Assembly (NCBI GenBank): GCA_030441535.1
Contig: JAUJFZ010000001.1
Location: 627,189-691,188, forward strand
Reading direction: 5' to 3'
Length of the DNA stretch: 64,000 nucleotides
Origin: Betaproteobacteria bacterium LSUCC0117
GTDB lineage: Bacteria; Pseudomonadota; Gammaproteobacteria; Burkholderiales; Burkholderiaceae_C
The notes beneath the pieces are model-generated. The model was not told the DNA's origin. It made no database searches and saw only the letters and a program-made list of their open reading frames with translations. The position numbers were made by a program, and so were the translations under genes. This document shows positions 16,259 through 24,962 of this stretch, in pieces; positions within the stretch are counted from its first letter, which is position 1, and every line of letters starts with the position of its first letter.

Positions 16259-17446
16259 ATGAAACCGCAATTCGACTGGCAAGACCCGCTTCACTTGGCT
16301 GACGCACTCACTGATGACGAACGCGCCATTGCAGAAGCGGCTCACACCTTTTGTCAAGAACGTCTGCAAACCCGCGTACTGGCCGCCGCGCGCCATGAGA
16401 CTTTCGACCGCGAAATCATGAATGAATTTGGCGAAATGGGTTTTTTGGGTTGCACCATCGAGGGCTACGGTTGCTCAGGCCTGAACTACGTGAGCTACGG
16501 CCTGGTTGCGCGCGAAGTCGAACGGGTCGACAGCGGCTACCGCAGCGCAATGAGTGTGCAAAGCTCTTTGGTGATGCACCCTATCAACGCCTACGGATCG
16601 GAAGCACAGCGTCAAAAATACCTGCCGAAGTTGGCGACTGGTGAATGGGTCGGCTGCTTCGGCTTGACCGAGCCAAACCACGGTTCCGACCCCGCCAGCA
16701 TGGAGACCCGCGCCAAACCGGTGCATGGCGGCTATCTGCTCAAGGGCGCCAAGATGTGGATTACCAACTCACCAATCGCGGACGTATTCGTGGTGTGGGC
16801 TAAAGTGGTCGGCGAAGAAATGGGACAGGCGGCCATCAACGGCTTCATCCTCGAAAAAGGCATGAAAGGTCTGAGCGCCCCCAAGATCGAAGGCAAGATG
16901 AGCCTGCGAGCCAGCATCACGGGTGAAATTGTGATGGACGATGTCTTCGTGCCCGAGGAAAACCGCCTGCCCAACATCAATGGCCTAAAAGGGCCGTTTG
17001 GCTGTCTTAACAAGGCCCGCTACGGGATCGCTTGGGGTGCCTTAGGCGCGGCAGAAGACTGCTGGACGCGCGCCCGCCAGTACACACTTGATCGCAAGCA
17101 ATTTGGGCGCCCACTGGCGCAAAACCAATTGATCCAGAAGAAACTAGCCGACATGCAAACCGAGATCGCACTTGGCCTGCATGCCTGCCTGCGCGTGGGT
17201 CGTCTGATGGATGAGGATCGTGCGGTCCCGGAAATGATCAGCTTGATCAAGCGAAACAGCTGCGGCAAGGCACTCGATATCGCCCGCCTAGCGCGCGACA
17301 TGCACGGCGGCAATGGTATCCACGACGAATACCATGTCATCCGCCACATGATCAACCTGGAGACCGTTAACACCTACGAGGGGACGCACGATGTGCATGC
17401 CCTTATTCTGGGACGGGCACAAACCGGCCTACAGGCGTTTTTCTAA
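16259..17446 (+). CDS. gcdH: Glutaryl-CoA dehydrogenase
   Basis: This FAD enzyme oxidises and decarboxylates glutaryl-CoA to crotonyl-CoA in lysine and tryptophan degradation. The 395-residue protein strongly resembles human GCDH as I recall it, with blocks such as VDSGYRSAMSVQSS, GCFGLTEPN and GKALDIAR. The catalytic base Glu is in TYEGTHD (about E374). The ATG at 16259 follows a GAAAGAG ribosome site; the frame open upstream overlaps msrA. It stands alone, 36 bp before the efflux regulator gene. Confidence 0.94.
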   Translation: MKPQFDWQDPLHLADALTDDERAIAEAAHTFCQERLQTRVLAAARHETFDREIMNEFGEMGFLGCTIEGYGCSGLNYVSYGLVAREVERVDSGYRSAMSVQSSLVMHPINAYGSEAQRQKYLPKLATGEWVGCFGLTEPNHGSDPASMETRAKPVHGGYLLKGAKMWITNSPIADVFVVWAKVVGEEMGQAAINGFILEKGMKGLSAPKIEGKMSLRASITGEIVMDDVFVPEENRLPNINGLKGPFGCLNKARYGIAWGALGAAEDCWTRARQYTLDRKQFGRPLAQNQLIQKKLADMQTEIALGLHACLRVGRLMDEDRAVPEMISLIKRNSCGKALDIARLARDMHGGNGIHDEYHVIRHMINLETVNTYEGTHDVHALILGRAQTGLQAFF

Positions 17447-17455
17447 TCGGTGCTG

Positions 17456-17481
17456 TATTATTGACCAAACGGTCAATAATA
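17456..17481. promoter_or_regulatory. Palindromic operator before the TetR-type regulator
   Basis: A perfect inverted repeat has 11-bp arms (TATTATTGACC / GGTCAATAATA) and a 4-bp spacer. It ends one base before the regulator's ATG. Position and symmetry fit a self-regulating TetR operator that controls the efflux operon. Confidence 0.75.
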
Positions 17482-17482
17482 T

Positions 17483-18166
17483 ATGCCCACCGATAACGCC
17501 TCATTACCCGACAGCGCGCCCACGGTTGCCAAGCGTAGCCGGCGGAAGTCTGCACGCCCCAGCGAAATCGTGGAGGCGGCGCTGCAGGTATTCGTCGAGA
17601 AGGGCTTCGCCGCGACCCGCGTCGAGGAAGTTGCGCGTTACGCGGGTGTCGCAAAGGCAACCGTCTTCGTGTATTTCCCCACCAAGGAAGCCCTGTTTAA
17701 GGCAGTGGTACGGGCAAAGATTGTGGACCCCTTGGCGGGTTTTAAAGACCACGCCGCCGCCCACACGGGCTCAACGCGCGATCTCATCATGCGCGCGTTG
17801 CATGAGTGGTGGACGCGCATAGGGGGAACCAAAGCCGGAGGCATCAGTAAGTTGATGATGCAAGAAGCCAAACGTTTTCCCGAATTAGCCAACTTCTACC
17901 AATCGGAAGTGCTGTCGCCAGCCACCGAATTGATGGCTGAAATTTTGCAACGTGGCGTTAACCGTGGGGAACTCCGGCAGATCGACATACCCCACACCGT
18001 CATGAGCATCATGTCGTCGCTTCTGTTTCTATCGATGTGGTCACAGTCCTACGGACTGGACCGCCCTTTCTGTGGCGAAATCCTGTCGCCTCAGGCATTT
18101 ATTGACCATCAAATTAACTTGTTGTTCTCTGGTATTGAACTGAAAGGTAGCGTGTCATGCGCATGA
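17483..18166 (+). CDS. TetR/AcrR-family regulator of the efflux operon
   Basis: This 227-residue repressor-type protein has a disordered basic N-terminus and then a TetR helix-turn-helix (about residues 28-75), including FAATRVEEVARYAGVAKATVFVYFPTKEALF. The C-terminal half is the ligand-binding domain. It heads an operon: its stop overlaps the adaptor gene by 10 bp. The perfect palindrome just upstream is its probable operator. No Shine-Dalgarno sequence is visible between operator and ATG, so the mRNA may be leaderless or nearly so. Confidence 0.9.
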   Translation: MPTDNASLPDSAPTVAKRSRRKSARPSEIVEAALQVFVEKGFAATRVEEVARYAGVAKATVFVYFPTKEALFKAVVRAKIVDPLAGFKDHAAAHTGSTRDLIMRALHEWWTRIGGTKAGGISKLMMQEAKRFPELANFYQSEVLSPATELMAEILQRGVNRGELRQIDIPHTVMSIMSSLLFLSMWSQSYGLDRPFCGEILSPQAFIDHQINLLFSGIELKGSVSCA

Positions 18167-19281
18167 AATTTCCGTTGAAGTGGGTCGTTTTGTTGCTCAT
18201 CGTGCTGGGGCTGGCATGGGGCATCACACGTGCGCTGAAGGCCCGCAGCACGCAACAGCAGGCAGCTGCCGTTGCGGCAGAAGCCCTAAAAATGCCAGTC
18301 ACGTTCGCCTTGAAGTCGACTGATGTGCTCGTCGCGGAGCGCTTATCGATCAACCAAGTTGAACCCGTCAGCGGCACCGTCCGCGCGGTCAATGCTGTGA
18401 CGCTGCGCAGCACCATGGGTGCCGTCGTCACACGCATTAATGCCTTGGAAGGTGCCACCGTCAAATCGGGGCAGGTCCTAGCGCAATTGGATGCAGACGA
18501 CACCCGGGCGCGTCTCCAACAGGCCCAGCAACAAAGCAACGCGGCCAAGGCACAAGTCGAGCTCGCCAAAAGACAGCGTGACAACAACCGCGCGCTGGTT
18601 GAAAAAGGCTTTATTTCCAGCACTGCACTGGTTTCATCTGACAGCAACTACGCCACGGCATTGGCTAACTACGAAGCAGCACTGGCAGCGCAGCAAATCG
18701 CTAAACGCGGCCTTGAAGATGCCGCCCTGCGCGCACCTTTCAGCGGGGTCGTCACGCAACGCCACGTTAAGGCGGGTGAACGTGTTGCCGTGAATGCGCC
18801 GGTGGTGGATATCGTCGACGTCAGTCAACTTGAAGTCGAAGTGTTGCTTCCGATTGCGGCGTCAAGCGGACTCAAGATCGGTCAAACCGCCACACTCAAC
18901 CTGGAAAGCCAGCCCCAACCGATCACCGCCAAGGTCGCCCGTATCAACCCGAGTATCGACGCGGGAAGTCGCAGCGTGCGCATCTACCTCAACATTCCAA
19001 CCGGTAAAGCGCGTGTGGGTGAGTTTGCAACGGGCGAGCTCACCGTTGGCACATTGCAAGGTACCGCAGTGCCACTCGACTCAATTCGTACCGATCAGCC
19101 GAGCCCGTATGTGCAGGTTGTGAGTGATCAAACCATCGCGCACACCACGGTGCAAATTCTGGCCACAGGCCGCGCAGGCGAAACCCGCTACGCCATTGTT
19201 GAGCCCCTGCCCGCGGGGACTACCGTGTTATCGCCAACAGCCGGGCTCATTGCCAACGGGACAGCTGTCACGCTGCCTTAA
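18157..19281 (+). CDS. RND efflux periplasmic adaptor (membrane fusion protein)
   Basis: This 374-residue protein links the inner-membrane pump to an outer-membrane channel. A single N-terminal membrane segment (about residues 8-25) anchors it. A biotinyl-lipoyl half-motif (GATVKSGQVLAQLD), a coiled-coil hairpin rich in Ala/Gln, and the second half-motif (APFSGVVTQRHVKAGERV) follow in the usual HlyD-family order. It is translated from within the regulator's stop region and is followed 24 bp later by the pump gene. Confidence 0.93.
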   Translation: MRMKFPLKWVVLLLIVLGLAWGITRALKARSTQQQAAAVAAEALKMPVTFALKSTDVLVAERLSINQVEPVSGTVRAVNAVTLRSTMGAVVTRINALEGATVKSGQVLAQLDADDTRARLQQAQQQSNAAKAQVELAKRQRDNNRALVEKGFISSTALVSSDSNYATALANYEAALAAQQIAKRGLEDAALRAPFSGVVTQRHVKAGERVAVNAPVVDIVDVSQLEVEVLLPIAASSGLKIGQTATLNLESQPQPITAKVARINPSIDAGSRSVRIYLNIPTGKARVGEFATGELTVGTLQGTAVPLDSIRTDQPSPYVQVVSDQTIAHTTVQILATGRAGETRYAIVEPLPAGTTVLSPTAGLIANGTAVTLP

Positions 19282-19305
19282 CCCCTCGCCCAAAGGCTCA
19301 AGACC

Positions 19306-22300
19306 ATGTGGTTTACCCAAGTCTCTCTTCGCAACCCTGTTTTCGCCACCATGGTGATGCTCGCCTTCGTGGTGTTGGGCGTTTTTGGTTATCAGCGCTT
19401 ACAAGTTGATCAATTTCCAAACGTCGACTTCCCTGTCGTCGTGGTCAACACCGCCTACCCTGGGGCATCGCCTGAGATTGTCGAGGTAGAGGTAAGCCGC
19501 AAAATCGAGGAGGCGCTCAATACCATTTCAGGCATCAACGCATTGGTATCGCGCAGTTACCAAGGTGCTTCAGTGGTCATTGCCGAATTCCAGCTGGATG
19601 TCGACAGCCGAAAGGCAGCCGACGACGTGCGTGAAAAAGTAGCCGCGGTCAAAGCCAGTCTGAGAGACGAAGTTGAAGAGCCACGCATCCAACGGTTTGA
19701 CCCCGCCAGTCGCCCCATCTTCTCGGTTGCAGTGACGCGGGATACCTCGGTACCTAACGCGCTAACGCCATCACAGGCCAGCAATTGGGCTGATCAAGTG
19801 CTCCGCAAAAAAATTGAAAACGTGCGCGGCGTTGGCGCGGTCAGCTTGGTCGGCAACACCGAACGCGCGATCCAAATAGAACTTAAGCCACAAGCGATGC
19901 GGGCCCTCGGCGTCACCGCAGAACAGATCGCCACTGCACTGCGCTCAGAAAATCAAGATGCCCCCGTTGGTACGGTGTCCTCTAACGCGCGTGAGTTCGT
20001 GGTGCAAGTCCAGGCACGCTTGCAACGGCCGGCTGATTTTGGCAATTTGATCGTCGCCAAAAAAGCAGGTAACCCCATCCGCTTGGAGCAGGTCGCACTG
20101 GTACGCGATGCAGACAAGGAAATCGAAAGCCTTGCCTTGTACAACGGCGAGCGAACCGTCTTACTAGAAGTTCAAAAAGCGCAAGACGAGAATACGGTTC
20201 AAATCACTGACCGCCTGCAAGCGTCGCTGGCGGAAGTCAAAAAGACCTTACCCCCAGGTATCAGCGTCACCGCCATCGGCGACAGCGCGCGCCCCATCCG
20301 CGTGTCAGTGGCCAACGTCAAGCAAACCCTCATTGAGGGCGCATTCCTGACTGTGGCAATTGTGTTTTTGTTTTTAAACTCTTGGCGGTCTACGGTGATC
20401 ACCGGATTGACCTTACCGATTGCGATCATCGGAACGTTCCTGTTCATGGATCTATTCGGTTTCACCATCAACATGGTGACGCTCATGGCGATGTCGTTAT
20501 GTGTGGGTTTGCTGATTGATGACGCTATTGTCGTTCGGGAAAACATCGTGCGACATGTGCAAATGGGCAAAACACCCTATGTCGCAGCCATGGATGGCAC
20601 GCAAGAAATTGGCTTGGCCGTGCTCGCCACGACCCTGTCGATCGTCGCCGTATTCGCCCCTATTGGATTCATGGGCGGGATCATCGGCAAGTTCTTTCAC
20701 CAATTCGGCTTAACGATTGTGGCGGCGGTGTTGATCTCAATGTTTGTGAGTTTCACCCTCGATCCCATGTTGTCAAGCATTTGGCATGACCCGGCCATCG
20801 ATAACCACGGTAAACCATTCAAGGCCGACACTTTTTACAACAAGACAATTGGCCGAGTCACCCACGCATTTGATGTCTGGCAAGACAAATTAGCAGACGG
20901 TTATCAACGGACACTCGCTTGGTCACTGCGCCACAAATTGGCAACGCTGTCAGTGGCTCTCGCAACGTTTGTGGCCAGTATCGGCATGATGCCGCTGCTG
21001 GGCAGTGAGTTTGTGCCCAAAGCAGACTTCTCCGAGACGCGCTTGAGCTTCTACACCCCAGTCGGCTCGTCATTGGCCGTGACCGAAGAAAAGACGAAAC
21101 AGGTGGAGGGTATTCTGCGGGAATTCCCAGAGGTTGAGTACACGTTATCCACGATCAATACAGGCTCAGCGCGCGGCAAAATTTACGTCAACATTTATGT
21201 GCGTCTGGTTGATCGCAAGGATCGTACGCTGGGGGTTGACGCGATGTCCGCCCGGCTGCGCGAGCGTCTGCGAACCCTCAGCGGGATCACCGTGACGCAC
21301 GTGGGTTTGCTTGACTCGGTGGGCGGTAACAAACAGATTGAGTTTTCACTACAAGGTCCCGACCTCGATGTGCTTGAGCGCATCAGCACACAGGTGGTGA
21401 CGAAGATTCGAACTGTCCCCGGTTTGGTCGATTTGGATTCCAGTGTGAAGCCGAACAATCCCACAATCGATGTCCGTTTGCGCCGTGATGTAGCGAACGA
21501 CCTTGGACTATCGGTGGGTGCTGTGTCTCAAACGCTGCGCACATTGGTCGCTGGTCAAACCGTCACCACGTGGCGCGCACCAAACGACGAGAACTACGAC
21601 GTCATTCTGCGTCTACCCGCGCAAGCACGCACCGACTTATCCGATCTGCGAGAGCTACCCTTCGTGTTGGGAGTCAACGCGGATGGCACGCCAAAAGTCG
21701 TCGCGCTATCCCAGTTTGCCGATGTGGTGCAGTCAACCGGTGCCAACCAAATCAATCGCCGTAACCTGACGCGAGAGGTGGCCATCAACGCCAACACCTA
21801 TGCGCGATCGGTGGGGGAAGTGTCCACAGACATTCGTAGCATTTTGGACAGCATACAAATGCCGCCCGGTTATCGCTATGAATTTGGCGGCTCGACCAAG
21901 AACATGGCCGAGTCATTTGGCTACGCCCTGTCGGCGCTCGCGTTGGCCGTGGTCTTCATCTACATGATCTTGGCTAGTCAGTTTAAGAGCTTCTTGCAGC
22001 CCCTAGCCTTGATGAGCGCCCTCCCCTTGACGCTGATTGGCGTGGTGCTGGCACTGCTGATGTTCCAATCAGCGATGTCCATGTTCTCGGTGATCGGTAT
22101 CGTCATGCTGATGGGCTTGGTCACGAAAAACGCGATTCTGCTGGTCGACTTTGCCATTCGTGCGCGTGAAGGTACAGCGGGCGGACCACCTGTCGGTCGA
22201 GATGAAGCCCTGTTACTGGCAGCCAAGGTGCGCCTGCGCCCTATCCTGATGACGACTCTGGCCATGATTTTCGGTATGGCGCCTCTGGCCTTTGCCCTCT

Positions 22301-22497
22301 CGGAGGGGGCTGAGCAACGCGCCCCCATGGGGCAGGCGGTGATTGGCGGTGTCATTACCGCCTCCCTGCTGACCTTGGTCGTGGTGCCGGTCGTTTATTG
22401 CTATATGGATGATCTGAGTCGCTGGTTGAAGCGCCTATTTGGCGTGTCAGAAAATTCGGGTTTACCCGCCGAACCCGAGGCGCTGTCGGTAAAATAG
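19306..22497 (+). CDS. RND multidrug efflux pump, inner-membrane permease (HAE1 type)
   Basis: This is a proton-driven trimeric exporter of 1063 residues. Twelve membrane segments in two halves and two large periplasmic loops are apparent. The start FTQVSLRNPVFATMVM and the proton-relay pair D405-D406 in GLLIDDAIVV mark the AcrB-like group. The second half carries GLVTKNAILLVDFA, also diagnostic. Substrates cannot be predicted. With the adaptor upstream and the tolC homologue three genes downstream, a full tripartite pump is encoded in one operon. Confidence 0.95.
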   Translation: MWFTQVSLRNPVFATMVMLAFVVLGVFGYQRLQVDQFPNVDFPVVVVNTAYPGASPEIVEVEVSRKIEEALNTISGINALVSRSYQGASVVIAEFQLDVDSRKAADDVREKVAAVKASLRDEVEEPRIQRFDPASRPIFSVAVTRDTSVPNALTPSQASNWADQVLRKKIENVRGVGAVSLVGNTERAIQIELKPQAMRALGVTAEQIATALRSENQDAPVGTVSSNAREFVVQVQARLQRPADFGNLIVAKKAGNPIRLEQVALVRDADKEIESLALYNGERTVLLEVQKAQDENTVQITDRLQASLAEVKKTLPPGISVTAIGDSARPIRVSVANVKQTLIEGAFLTVAIVFLFLNSWRSTVITGLTLPIAIIGTFLFMDLFGFTINMVTLMAMSLCVGLLIDDAIVVRENIVRHVQMGKTPYVAAMDGTQEIGLAVLATTLSIVAVFAPIGFMGGIIGKFFHQFGLTIVAAVLISMFVSFTLDPMLSSIWHDPAIDNHGKPFKADTFYNKTIGRVTHAFDVWQDKLADGYQRTLAWSLRHKLATLSVALATFVASIGMMPLLGSEFVPKADFSETRLSFYTPVGSSLAVTEEKTKQVEGILREFPEVEYTLSTINTGSARGKIYVNIYVRLVDRKDRTLGVDAMSARLRERLRTLSGITVTHVGLLDSVGGNKQIEFSLQGPDLDVLERISTQVVTKIRTVPGLVDLDSSVKPNNPTIDVRLRRDVANDLGLSVGAVSQTLRTLVAGQTVTTWRAPNDENYDVILRLPAQARTDLSDLRELPFVLGVNADGTPKVVALSQFADVVQSTGANQINRRNLTREVAINANTYARSVGEVSTDIRSILDSIQMPPGYRYEFGGSTKNMAESFGYALSALALAVVFIYMILASQFKSFLQPLALMSALPLTLIGVVLALLMFQSAMSMFSVIGIVMLMGLVTKNAILLVDFAIRAREGTAGGPPVGRDEALLLAAKVRLRPILMTTLAMIFGMAPLAFALSEGAEQRAPMGQAVIGGVITASLLTLVVVPVVYCYMDDLSRWLKRLFGVSENSGLPAEPEALSVK

Positions 22498-22531
22498 TCG
22501 GTTAGCCCTGTTACCGCTTGGAGAGAGAAAA

Positions 22532-23215
22532 ATGAACGCCGTCGTCAATGCCGAGATCGCACGATTCAATATGATCGAGCAACAAATCCGCCCCTGGGAT
22601 GTGCTCGACACCCATATTTTGGCGTTGTTGAATACCGTCCCACGTGAGCAGTTCGTCCCCAGCGCCCACCAAGCTCTGGCTTTCTCCGACCTGGAAATCC
22701 CCCTCCTGCATCCCGCCGCTGAGGGACAATGCATGCTCGCGCCCCGTGTGGAGGCGCGCTTGCTACAAGACCTGCAAATTAAACCGACGGACCATGTATT
22801 GGAAATCGGAACGGGATCAGGCTACATGGCCGCATTGCTGGCCCACCTGGCTCGCCGCGTCACGACCGTAGAAATTAACCAAACACTGGCCGCCAACGCC
22901 CGCGACACGCTGGAGAGCGCCAAGATCCAAAACGTTGATGTGATTTTGGGCGATGGCAGCCAAGTCGATACATGGCGTAAAAGTGGTCCTTTCGATGTCA
23001 TTGTGCTCAGCGGCTCTGTCGCCGCGCTGCCGATGGCTTGGTTGGAATTCTTAAAGCCCGGTGGCCGGCTGGTTGGTATCGCAGGCCAAAAGCCGGTGAT
23101 GTGTGCGACGTTTGTCACCAAAGGCGACAACGACAGCAGCCAAACAACAACCCCCTGGGATACCGTTGCACCCCGATTAATGGGGTTCCCTGAGCCCTCA
23201 AAATTTAGCTTCTGA
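22532..23215 (+). CDS. pcm: Protein-L-isoaspartate O-methyltransferase family protein
   Basis: This SAM-dependent methyltransferase of 227 residues resembles Pcm, which repairs isoaspartyl residues. The SAM-binding motif is VLEIGTGSGYMAALLA, preceded by the Pcm-like N-terminus NMIEQQIRPWDVLD and LNTVPREQFVP. The usual Pcm substrate loop contains a GQTIS-like motif; the corresponding stretch here (EGQCMLAPRVEARLL) differs, so the substrate may differ too. It lies between the efflux pump and the rhodanese and tolC genes. Confidence 0.85.
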   Translation: MNAVVNAEIARFNMIEQQIRPWDVLDTHILALLNTVPREQFVPSAHQALAFSDLEIPLLHPAAEGQCMLAPRVEARLLQDLQIKPTDHVLEIGTGSGYMAALLAHLARRVTTVEINQTLAANARDTLESAKIQNVDVILGDGSQVDTWRKSGPFDVIVLSGSVAALPMAWLEFLKPGGRLVGIAGQKPVMCATFVTKGDNDSSQTTTPWDTVAPRLMGFPEPSKFSF

Positions 23216-23228
23216 GCCCACCTCTGCC

Positions 23229-23570
23229 ATGATTCAAATTACCCCCGATCAACTGCAAGCTTGGTTTGCACAGCAGCCTAATGCGGCGCGCGCGTTGGTA
23301 CTGGACGTTCGGGAGGTCCCCGAGTTTGCGGCCGCCAGCCCAAAGACCGATCCCAGCTACGAGTTGGTCCAGATGCCCATGGCGGGCATTCCCGCCCGTC
23401 TCAACGAGTTGGAGAAGGATCGCCCCATCGCTTGCCTGTGTCACCACGGTGCACGTAGCTATCAAGTGGCGATGTTCCTCGAAAACATGGGCTATGAATC
23501 AATAGCCAATATCAGCGGGGGTATTGACGCTTGGTCACAATTGCTTGATCCTTCCGTTCCGCGTTATTAA
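23229..23570 (+). CDS. Rhodanese-domain protein
   Basis: This is a single-domain rhodanese of 113 residues. The active-site loop is CHHGARS with the catalytic cysteine at its start, and the N-terminal LVLDVREVPEF is the usual CH2-type entry motif. Such proteins move sulfane sulfur; the acceptor is unknown. It lies 13 bp after pcm and 39 bp before the tolC-like gene. Confidence 0.9.
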   Translation: MIQITPDQLQAWFAQQPNAARALVLDVREVPEFAAASPKTDPSYELVQMPMAGIPARLNELEKDRPIACLCHHGARSYQVAMFLENMGYESIANISGGIDAWSQLLDPSVPRY

Positions 23571-23609
23571 CCATCCCGCAAACTTTCCACCGCCTTTTAG
23601 GAACCCACC

Positions 23610-24962
23610 ATGACTGCTCGTGCCTCTGTTCTCATGCCCGCGTCTAGCCAGACTGCTCGCCTCGTAGCCTCTGCCATCGCGTTGGGTTCCCTAATGGGGT
23701 GGTACGGAAACGCCAAGGCGCAAAGCCTAGACGCCATGATCAGCGCCGCGCGTCAGTACGATGCGACCTACCTCAGTGAAACGGCAGGCGCCCGTGCGGC
23801 AAAGGCCGCTGCGCAAATCGATAGCGCGGTGCTGCGTCCGAAAGTCAGTCTCACATCGACCAACCAAGTGGGTACGGTTTACGGCAGTCAGTCGAACGAG
23901 ACCCTCTCTGGCAACATCGGTATCGTTGCCTCTCACGCTTTGTTCAACGAGAAAAACGAAGCCACCAGCAAAAAAGTAACGCAAGGTGACATCACGGCTG
24001 CCGCTGCCTTGCGTGCGGCCGAGCAGTCATTGATGGTGCGGGTTGCACAGGCGTACTTTGATGTTCTGACAGCGTCGGAAGAGTTAGTGAGTGTGCGCGC
24101 CTCCAAAGAAGCTGCTGAACAGCAGCTGGCTGCCGCGCAACGTAACTTCGAGGTCGGTAACACCACCATCACCGACAGCCGAGAGGCTCAAGCGCAATTT
24201 GACCGTATCCTGGCGGATGAATTGGTTGCCCAAAACAACCTTGCAATTAAGCAGCTGGCGTTGACGCAGGTGACCGGTTTACCGCAGCCCGCTCCAAAAG
24301 GCTTGGCTACATACAATCTACCCAACCTCAGCATGGGTGGCATGGATGCATGGGTAAAACGTGCGGTTGATAACAACGCCAGCATCGTGAAGGCCCGTGC
24401 CGACCTCACCAACGCGCAGCTGGACATTGAGATTGCCAACGCGGGCAAGCGGCCAACCGTAGACCTCGAGGCGGGTCTCTTCCAGAACCACACATCGTCT
24501 GCGCGCACCTCGCTCAACTTGGGCAGTCACAAGCCGACCAGCAACATCGCCATCAAATTCAACTGGCCGTTGTACACCGGTGGTGCGGTTGATAGCGGCA
24601 TCAGTGCAGCGATCGAAAAAGAGGCGAAAGCCAGTGCCGACTTAGAGGGTGCCATCCGTGCTGTCGGCAACCAAGTCAAGGGTGCTTACTTGGGCTTGCA
24701 GTCTGGCCTCGGTCAAACCAAAGCATTGCAGGCCGCCTTGCTGTCCAGCCAGAGTGCGCTAGATGCCAACAAACTGGGCTATGAGGTCGGTGTTCGCATC
24801 AACATCGATGTCTTGAATGCCCAGACCGTGGTGTTCAAAACCCAGGCGAGCCTCGCAAAAGCGCGCCACGAGGTGCTCCTGAGCAACCTGAAGCTTCGTC
24901 AAGCGGCAGGTGTACTGGACGACGACGCCATCGACAGCATTAACCGCTTGCTGGCTAAATAG
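23610..24962 (+). CDS. tolC: TolC-family outer-membrane efflux channel
   Basis: This 450-residue protein forms the outer-membrane and periplasmic tunnel of efflux or type I secretion systems. A signal peptide ends at about residue 37 (NAKA before QSL). Two TolC repeats follow, each with long helices such as ADLTNAQLDIEIANAGKRP and beta segments such as IKFNWPLYTGG. It probably serves the RND pump encoded upstream. The stop codon directly abuts the stop of the convergent waaA, with no spacer. Confidence 0.92.
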   Translation: MTARASVLMPASSQTARLVASAIALGSLMGWYGNAKAQSLDAMISAARQYDATYLSETAGARAAKAAAQIDSAVLRPKVSLTSTNQVGTVYGSQSNETLSGNIGIVASHALFNEKNEATSKKVTQGDITAAAALRAAEQSLMVRVAQAYFDVLTASEELVSVRASKEAAEQQLAAAQRNFEVGNTTITDSREAQAQFDRILADELVAQNNLAIKQLALTQVTGLPQPAPKGLATYNLPNLSMGGMDAWVKRAVDNNASIVKARADLTNAQLDIEIANAGKRPTVDLEAGLFQNHTSSARTSLNLGSHKPTSNIAIKFNWPLYTGGAVDSGISAAIEKEAKASADLEGAIRAVGNQVKGAYLGLQSGLGQTKALQAALLSSQSALDANKLGYEVGVRINIDVLNAQTVVFKTQASLAKARHEVLLSNLKLRQAAGVLDDDAIDSINRLLAK

